A DNA stretch of 64,000 nt from the NCBI RefSeq assembly GCF_002001105.1, contig NZ_MUNP01000037.1, forward strand, positions 39,553 to 103,552. The letters are read 5' to 3'. The notes beneath the pieces are model-generated. The model searched no databases and was not told the DNA's origin. It saw only the letters and a list, made by a program, of their open reading frames with translations. Both the position numbers and the translations under genes were made by a program. Numbering within the stretch: the stretch's first letter is position 1; every line of letters begins with the position of its first letter. Positions 58,748-64,000 of the stretch are shown here, piece by piece. The stretch comes from Rhodanobacter sp. C06. Lineage in GTDB: Bacteria; Pseudomonadota; Gammaproteobacteria; Xanthomonadales; Rhodanobacteraceae.

Positions 58748-60411
58748 AACTCCGCACCCGCCTCGCTGCCCTGCTGCTTGCGCTGCTGTCCGCGCCCGTG
58801 GCTTCCGCCGCCACGCCCGACGCCGCGAAGACGCTGGACTACATCCATCACGCCTGGACCACGCTGACCCGGCAGATGGCCGACTGTTCCGCCTTCGGCA
58901 AGGGGCCGGGCGACACGCAGCTCGCGCTCTACCTGCCGCATGCGCTGCCGATGCCGTCCGGCCTACCCGCGATCGCCGCGCGCTGCCACGTCGAGCTGCG
59001 CCGGTTGCCGCAGACGATCCGCGAGATCGGCGACGTGGATGCGGCAAAGCTGCCCGCGCAAGGCCTGCTCTACCTGCCGCATCCCTACGTGGTGCCGGGC
59101 GGCTTCTTCAACGAGATGTACGGCTGGGACAGCTACTTCATCGAGCTGGGCCTGCTGACCGACCACCACGAAGCGCTGGCGCGCGACATGGTGGACAACG
59201 CGCTGTTCGAGGTGCGGCACTACGGCGGCGTGCTCAACGCCAACCGCAGCTACTACCTCAGCCGTTCGCAGCCGCCGTTCCTCGGCGCGATGATGGCCGC
59301 GCTGCTGGCCGATCCCACCAGCTTCCGCGACGACGCCGACAAGCGCGCGTGGCTCGCGCGGGCCTATCCGCTGGCGGTGCGCAACCACGATCTCTGGTTG
59401 CGCACCGAGCACCGCGCCGGCGATACCGGCCTGGCGCGCTACTTCGACTACGGCCACGGCCCGGTGCTGGAGGCACACGACGCCAGCTACTACCAGGGCG
59501 TGATCCGCTGGTTGCTGGCGCATCGCGCGGAGGATCCCGGCTATCTGGTCAAGGCCTCGCAGCACCCCGACGCCGCCGAGGCGGCGCGGCTGAAAACCGC
59601 GAGCTGCGATATCACGACCTCCGAGGTCTGTGCCGACGCCTGGGTGGATGGCTACCGCCTCACCGCCGACTACTACCTCGGCGACCGCGCGATGCGCGAA
59701 TCGGGCTTCGACGTGAACTTCCATTTCGGCCCCTACGCCGGCCTCACCCACCACTACGCGCCGGTGGGCTTGAACAGCCTGCTCTACCGCTACGAGCGCG
59801 ACCTGCACGACTTCGCCGTGACGCTGGGCAAGACTGCCGATGCAACGCACTGGGCGCAGGCAGCCACCGCACGCAAGGCGGCGATGGACCAGTACCTTTG
59901 GCAGCCCGCCAAGGGCATGTACATGGACTACGACTTCGTGGCGGGCAAGCCCTCGACCGATCCCTACCTCAGCACGTTCTACCCGCTGTGGGCCGGCGCC
60001 GCCTCCGCCGCGCAAGCGCAGGCGCTGCGCGGCAAGCTCGCGCTGTTCGAGCAGCGCGGCGGCCTGCGCATGAGCACGCGCACCACCGGCGCACAGTGGG
60101 ACGCGCCTTACGGCTGGGCGCCCACGAACTGGCTCGCGATCAAGGGACTGGACGCCTACGGCTTCCATGACGACGCGCACCGCCTCGCCGGCAAGTTCAT
60201 GGCCACCGTGGATCGCAGCCTCGCCGCGGATGGCACCATCCGCGAGAAATACAACATGGCGCTCGGCAATGCCGATGTGAAAGTGAGCGCCGGCTACACC
60301 ACCAACGTCATCGGCTTCGGCTGGACCAACGGCGTGTACCTGAAGCTGCACGAGTTGCTGGAAGGCCCCGCGACGGGAAAGCCTGCCGCCGCAGCGACCG
60401 TGGTGCACTGA
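58744..60411 (+). CDS. treA: Periplasmic trehalase, GH37
   Basis: A 555-residue exported enzyme that hydrolyses trehalose to two glucose. Signal peptide MKLRTRLAALLLALLSAPVA ends near ASAA. The two GH37 signatures are present: PGGFFNEMYGWDSYF from residue 118, close to PGGRFxExYxWDxY, and QWDAPYGWAP from residue 451. The HAYAPVGLNSLLYR-type segment (HHYAPVGLN) is also typical. The start overlaps the GH65 glycosidase stop as ATGA. It is the strongest evidence that the locus handles trehalose. The two-cysteine region CDITTSEVC may form a disulfide. Confidence 0.93.
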   Translation: MKLRTRLAALLLALLSAPVASAATPDAAKTLDYIHHAWTTLTRQMADCSAFGKGPGDTQLALYLPHALPMPSGLPAIAARCHVELRRLPQTIREIGDVDAAKLPAQGLLYLPHPYVVPGGFFNEMYGWDSYFIELGLLTDHHEALARDMVDNALFEVRHYGGVLNANRSYYLSRSQPPFLGAMMAALLADPTSFRDDADKRAWLARAYPLAVRNHDLWLRTEHRAGDTGLARYFDYGHGPVLEAHDASYYQGVIRWLLAHRAEDPGYLVKASQHPDAAEAARLKTASCDITTSEVCADAWVDGYRLTADYYLGDRAMRESGFDVNFHFGPYAGLTHHYAPVGLNSLLYRYERDLHDFAVTLGKTADATHWAQAATARKAAMDQYLWQPAKGMYMDYDFVAGKPSTDPYLSTFYPLWAGAASAAQAQALRGKLALFEQRGGLRMSTRTTGAQWDAPYGWAPTNWLAIKGLDAYGFHDDAHRLAGKFMATVDRSLAADGTIREKYNMALGNADVKVSAGYTTNVIGFGWTNGVYLKLHELLEGPATGKPAAAATVVH

Positions 60412-60448
60412 AGGCACGGACCCTGTCCGCATCGAGCGAGGAACCGCC

Positions 60449-61525
60449 ATGAACCGCCCGCGCTTTTCGCGTCTCGCCTCGACGCTGCTGCTCTGTAGGG
60501 GCCTGGCCGCCACCTATGCCGCCGCGCAGGACGGCCAGCCGGGTGTGCAACCCGACGGCAGCGTCACCGCGGCCGCCGCCAGCATCCCGTATTCCGCGTT
60601 CGCCTCGGCGCAGGCACGCGCGTTCTTCCCGAAGATGCTCGCCGCAGGTGCCAAGGCACCGCCGCTCACCGCACCGATCGCCGAAAGTCGCGCGTTCTAC
60701 GACCGCATGAACAGCGACCGCGCCGCGCGCATGGAGAAGCTCTACCCGGTAAAAACGCACCGCGACACGATCGCCGGCGTCGGCGTCGACGTGGTGTTGC
60801 CGGCGCAGGGCGTGGCGCCGGAAAACCGCCACCGCGTGTTGCTCAACCTGCACGGCGGCGCCTTCCTGTGGGGCGCGCACAGCGGCGCGCTGGTGGAATC
60901 GATCCCGATCGCCAGCCTCGGCCGCATCGAGGTGATCGCCGTGGACTACCGGCTGGGCCCCGAGCACGTCTTTCCCGCCGCCAGCGTCGATGTGGAGAAC
61001 GTCTACCGCGAGCTGCTGAAGACGCACAAGCCGGAGCAGATCGGCATCTACGGCTGCTCGGCCGGCGGCATCCTCACCGGCGAAGCGGTGGCGCGCTTCA
61101 TCACCGACCGGCTGCCGGTGCCCGGCGCGATCGGCATGTTCTGCGGCGCGCTGACCGACCTCGGTGGCGATTCGGCGTATGTCGCGCCACTGCTCAACGG
61201 CCAGGACGTGCCGGCGCAGCCGCTGGGCCTGGCCGCGATTCCCTACTTCCGCGGTGCCGACCCGCGCGACCCGCTGCTGCAGCCGGGGCTGTCGCCTGCC
61301 CTGCTGGCGAAGTTCCCGCCGACCCTGCTGATCAGCGGCACGCGCGACATGGCGCTGAGCTCCATCGTCCACAGCAACGAACTGCTGCGCCAGGCCGGCG
61401 TGCCCACCGAGCTGCGCGTGTGGGAGGGCATGTGGCACTCCTTCTTCTCCGACCCGGAGTTGCCGGAGTCGCGGCAAGCCTATGCCGCCATCGTCGCCTT
61501 CTTCGAACGCCGGCTGGCCCGTTGA
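60449..61525 (+). CDS. Exported alpha/beta hydrolase, HSL-type esterase
   Basis: 358 residues. The N-terminus (MNRPRFSRLASTLLLCRGLA) looks like a signal peptide ending near YAAAQ. The HGG oxyanion motif is LNLHGGAFLWG, the nucleophile elbow is YGCSAGGIL, and the acid and base are probably in SGTRDMALS and GMWHSFFSD, the hormone-sensitive-lipase family arrangement. GAGGAA precedes the ATG. It is 37 bp after treA and closes the sugar locus. It might deacylate sugar or other esters; nothing in the sequence ties it to trehalose. Confidence 0.86.
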   Translation: MNRPRFSRLASTLLLCRGLAATYAAAQDGQPGVQPDGSVTAAAASIPYSAFASAQARAFFPKMLAAGAKAPPLTAPIAESRAFYDRMNSDRAARMEKLYPVKTHRDTIAGVGVDVVLPAQGVAPENRHRVLLNLHGGAFLWGAHSGALVESIPIASLGRIEVIAVDYRLGPEHVFPAASVDVENVYRELLKTHKPEQIGIYGCSAGGILTGEAVARFITDRLPVPGAIGMFCGALTDLGGDSAYVAPLLNGQDVPAQPLGLAAIPYFRGADPRDPLLQPGLSPALLAKFPPTLLISGTRDMALSSIVHSNELLRQAGVPTELRVWEGMWHSFFSDPELPESRQAYAAIVAFFERRLAR

Positions 61526-61613
61526 CCCGGTCCGCATCCGCAGGCACGGAGCTTTGCCCCCCGTGGGCGCGGCGGGTATCCTCACCGCAATCCCGCCGCC
61601 ACCGCCACGACCC

Positions 61614-63011
61614 ATGAGCCAGCAGACCGTCCTTGTCATCGACGACGAGCGCGACATCCGCGAACTGCTCACCATCACGCTGGGGCGGATGGACTTGCAG
61701 GTCGACGCCGTGGGCACCGTCGCCGAGGCGCGCTACGCGTTGGCCGGCAAGACCTACGACCTGTGCTTCACCGACATGCGCCTGCCCGACGGCAACGGCC
61801 ACGAGATCGTCGAGCACATCGCCGCCAACCACCCGGACATGCCGGTGGCGATGATCACCGCCTACGGCAACGTGGACGCCGCGGTGAACGCGCTGAAGGC
61901 CGGCGCGTTCGACTTCGTCTCCAAGCCTGTGGACATCCAGATGCTGCGCCAGCTGGTGCGCACCGCACTGCGCCTGGCCGAGGAAAAGCGCAGCGGCAAG
62001 GCCGCGGCCAAGGCCGGCGGCGCCGGCGACCGGCTGATCGGCGACTCGTCGGCGATGCAGCAGGTGCGCTCCACCATCGCCAAGCTCGCGCGCAACCAGG
62101 CGCCGGTGTACATCGCCGGCGAATCCGGCGTGGGCAAGGAACTGGTGGCGCGACTGATCCACGAACAGGGCCCGCGCGCGACCGGCCCGTTCGTGCCGGT
62201 GAACTGCGGCGCGATCCCCTCCGAGTTGATGGAGAGCGAGTTCTTCGGCCACCGCAAGGGCAGCTTCACCGGCGCCGGCGCCGACAAGGAAGGCCTGTTC
62301 CAGGCCGCGCACGGCGGCACGCTGTTTCTCGACGAGGTGGCCGAGCTGCCCCTGCACATGCAGGTGAAGCTGCTGCGCGCGATCCAGGAAAAGGCCGTGC
62401 GCCCGATCGGTGCGCGCGAGGAAGTGCCGGTGGACGTGCGCATCCTCTCCGCCACGCACAAGAACCTCGCCGCCCTGGTCGAGCAAGGCCAGTTCCGCCA
62501 GGACCTGTTCTACCGCATCAACGTGATCGAACTGCGCGTGCCGCCGCTGCGCGAACGCCGCGGCGACGTGCCGCTGCTGGCCGACTTCATCCTGCAAGGC
62601 CTCGCCCGCAAGAGTGGCGGCCAGCCCAGCCGCCTGCTGCCCGAGGCGCGGCAGGCACTGGAAAGCTACGAGTTCCCCGGCAACGTGCGCGAACTGGAGA
62701 ACATCCTCGAACGCGCCACCGCGATGTGCGATGGCGAACACGTCGACGCCAGCGACCTGATGCTGCCGCAGCGCCTGCCGCGCGCGGACATCTTGCCCGC
62801 CGCCCCCGGCCAGCCGGCACCCGTCGCGGCGCCCTCGCCGGCCAGCGCCACCGGCGACGGCGGCCTCGATGACTACATCAGCAACCTCGAGCGCGGCGCC
62901 ATCGTGAAGGCGCTGGAGGAGTCGCGCTACAACAAGACCGCCGCCGCGAAGAAACTCGGCATCACGTTCCGGGCGCTGCGCTACAAGCTCAAGAAGCTCG
63001 GCATCGACTGA
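61614..63011 (+). CDS. pilR: PilR-type sigma-54 response regulator
   Basis: A 465-residue NtrC-family activator. The receiver domain (~1-120) has the phospho-acceptor in CFTDMRLPDGNGHE. The AAA+ domain has GESGVGKELVARLIH, the sigma-54 contact loop GSFTGAGADKEGLF and GTLFLDEVAELP. A Pro/Ala linker leads to a Fis-type HTH (YNKTAAAKKLGITFRALRYKLKKL). The whole resembles PilR, the partner of PilS in activating pilin genes at sigma-54 promoters. It lies 88 bp after the esterase gene with TATCCT at 61577, a possible -10. Its expected neighbour pilS is 15.3 kb upstream. Confidence 0.88.
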   Translation: MSQQTVLVIDDERDIRELLTITLGRMDLQVDAVGTVAEARYALAGKTYDLCFTDMRLPDGNGHEIVEHIAANHPDMPVAMITAYGNVDAAVNALKAGAFDFVSKPVDIQMLRQLVRTALRLAEEKRSGKAAAKAGGAGDRLIGDSSAMQQVRSTIAKLARNQAPVYIAGESGVGKELVARLIHEQGPRATGPFVPVNCGAIPSELMESEFFGHRKGSFTGAGADKEGLFQAAHGGTLFLDEVAELPLHMQVKLLRAIQEKAVRPIGAREEVPVDVRILSATHKNLAALVEQGQFRQDLFYRINVIELRVPPLRERRGDVPLLADFILQGLARKSGGQPSRLLPEARQALESYEFPGNVRELENILERATAMCDGEHVDASDLMLPQRLPRADILPAAPGQPAPVAAPSPASATGDGGLDDYISNLERGAIVKALEESRYNKTAAAKKLGITFRALRYKLKKLGID

Positions 63012-63023
63012 TGCCGCTTGCAG

Positions 63024-63046
63024 CCCTCTCCCCGCCGGGGAGAGGG
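63024..63046. repeat. Extragenic palindrome, GAGAGGG type
   Basis: CCCTCTCCCC / GGGGAGAGGG with a GCC centre, 12 bp after the pilR stop codon. It could double as a pilR 3' hairpin, but no T-run follows. It shares the CCCTCTCCC core with 38662-38685. Confidence 0.7.
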
Positions 63047-63120
63047 TTGAGTGAGGGGCCGCCCTCGCCACACCGTCACCACGTCCGAGCCTCTCCTCGC
63101 CCGCTTGCGGACGCGGAGAA

Positions 63121-63486
63121 GGGCCATGGATGGCCCTGCTTTCCTCGCGCCCCAGAGCCGAGCACATCCCTGTGCTCTCTCCGCGTGGAGGAGCGAGGAA
63201 GAGGGGTTGTGGAGAGGGGTTCTTTGCCCCGTATTCGCCAGTTTCAAAGCCGTTTCGTGCGCCTGCCGGCGCCCGAGTCACTTTTCTCTTGCGAGGCCAA
63301 GAGAAAAGCAACCCAAAGAGAAGGCCACCCCGGTTGGCGCGTTCCGTCCATCCATGGACGGAACGTCCGTGAAGCTGTGCCGGGCTTTTCGAGCGGGCTC
63401 GGGCAACCGCTCCTGCGTTGCCTCAACTCCGGCATCCATGCCGTCGCCTGCCCGCGCGAAAAGGCATCGGCATCCCTGCCGATGCC
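63121..63486. repeat. Array of six perfect hairpins downstream of pilR
   Basis: Six perfect inverted repeats occur in 366 bp: 63121-63136 (GGGCCAT/ATGGCCC), 63160-63177 (GAGCACA/TGTGCTC), 63281-63308 (CTTTTCTCTTG/CAAGAGAAAAG), 63340-63365 (CGTTCCGTCCAT/ATGGACGGAACG), 63430-63443 (CGGCAT/ATGCCG) and 63463-63486 (GGCATCGGCA/TGCCGATGCC). Several share a CAT-(CC or GG)-ATG or CA-TCCC-TG centre although their arms differ. It resembles the long composite extragenic repeats of xanthomonads. No coding potential is convincing. Confidence 0.65.
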
Positions 63487-63943
63487 CGCTGCGCGGCCTG
63501 ATCGTCCCCGCCTCACCGCCGCCCAGGGGCCCCGGAAAAGCAGGCGCGCGTCCTGCGCACCAGAAGCCAGTGCGCCGCCATGTGTCGCTGCCATCCCGAG
63601 GCCCCGTCCATCGTGCATATCGGCGTTTTTGGAGTGATAAGACTTATGCCCCCGTTTTGCATGATATGCACACCAGCATGTCCTCGATTACCGATCCGAA
63701 GATCAGACCCAAACCATTCTCTGCGCAAAGAATTTCTGCACTTGACGCTGGAGCTTCGGCGATGGAGCATGGTTTGCATATGCCCCGATCAGGGGTCTAC
63801 TAAGGATGGTCTGATCAATCACCGCCTCATGCTCTCGGCGCGTATTTGAGCCAGCGGCAGGCAAGATGCTCCCGCCCGCGAGCCCCATTCCATGTTCTTC
63901 GTGCCGCCGCCAGCCTTTTCAGGCCACGGCGGACGCAGCAACC
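63487..63943. other. Non-coding stretch, partly AT-richer, before the window end
   Basis: I see no supported gene in these 457 bp. From about 63610 to 63850 the base composition becomes clearly more AT-rich than in the rest of the window (e.g. TGATAAGACTTATG at 63635-63648, TTTGCATGATATGCA around 63656). This suggests acquired DNA or the remnant of a mobile element next to the putative transposase. Short frames on either strand match no family I know. Confidence 0.5.
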
Positions 63944-64000
63944 CTATCTCGGTTGCAGCAGTATCCCGCGCGCCATCCATAGGTTGACCAGCGCAAACAG
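63944..64000 (-). mobile_element. Probable C-terminus of a DDE transposase, 5' part outside the window
   Basis: Read from the right edge on the minus strand, the frame gives LFALVNLWMARGILLQPR and then TAG. The pattern LFALxNLWMxR near the end is typical of IS4/IS5-group transposases, in which this helix is the last conserved element. Only 18 residues are visible, so the family is a guess. The adjacent AT-rich stretch supports a mobile element boundary, but I could not identify a terminal inverted repeat. Confidence 0.4.

Noticed and set aside
63051..63849. Several overlapping short frames after pilR
   Set aside because: They cross the hairpin array and the AT-rich stretch, overlap each other on both strands, and contain no known domain or plausible ribosome binding site.

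Overview
The window is GC-rich bacterial chromosome that reads as a gammaproteobacterium of the Xanthomonadales, most likely the Rhodanobacteraceae (Rhodanobacter/Dyella-like). The grounds are the order yebC-ruvC-ruvA-kup-ruvB-ybgC-tolQRAB-pal-cpoB-queE-queC-tRNA-Lys, sucCD next to a PilS-type kinase, two large TonB-dependent receptors, and dispersed extragenic palindromes of the kind common in this order. Assignment rests on gene content and order only; no 16S gene is present.

Layout. 1-3466 (minus): a truncated hypothetical gene and an exported M1 aminopeptidase. 3604-8048 (plus): OxyR with an OxyR-like site at its 5' end, then a peroxide/iron-type cluster of a rubrerythrin, a CCG-domain Fe-S protein, a DUF3501 protein and a membrane-anchored hypothetical. 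8103-14361: apt and DUF2007 (minus), then a MASE2-GGDEF diguanylate cyclase, glnS, a nucleoside deaminase, a TVP38-like membrane protein and a YncE-like propeller (plus). 14411-30174 (minus): tRNA-Lys, queuosine genes, the Tol-Pal envelope system, Holliday junction genes interrupted by the potassium transporter gene kup, yebC, a small hydrolase, aspS, a DUF3011 protein and an FmdB zinc ribbon. 30462-44310: a TonB-dependent receptor, clpB with a heat-shock-like promoter, pgeF, rluD, bamD, nadE, the divergent argO/argP pair, and sucCD.

44680-63011 is the most interesting part. A PilS-type histidine kinase (44680-46320) and a PilR-type sigma-54 response regulator (61614-63011) are normally neighbours, but here about 15.3 kb separates them. 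The intervening block looks like one sugar-utilisation locus, probably for trehalose or related alpha-glucosides. It holds a divergent LacI-family regulator, two abutting 14-bp operators on a promoter, a one-chain GH65 phosphorylase/beta-phosphoglucomutase fusion, an outer-membrane TonB receptor, an MFS permease, a TPR/2OG-Fe(II) oxygenase-like protein, an exported GH65 glycosidase, an exported GH37 trehalase and an esterase. The last three sugar-locus enzymes before the esterase are chained by 4-nt stop/start overlaps. The working model is: sugar enters through the receptor, is partly hydrolysed in the periplasm, crosses the inner membrane by the MFS carrier, and is phosphorolysed and isomerised to glucose 6-phosphate by the fusion enzyme, all under the LacI regulator. 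Substrate identity is inference.

63012-64000 carries no convincing complete gene. It begins with a dense series of perfect hairpins, passes into a visibly more AT-rich stretch, and ends with what looks like the C-terminus of a DDE transposase entering from the right edge.
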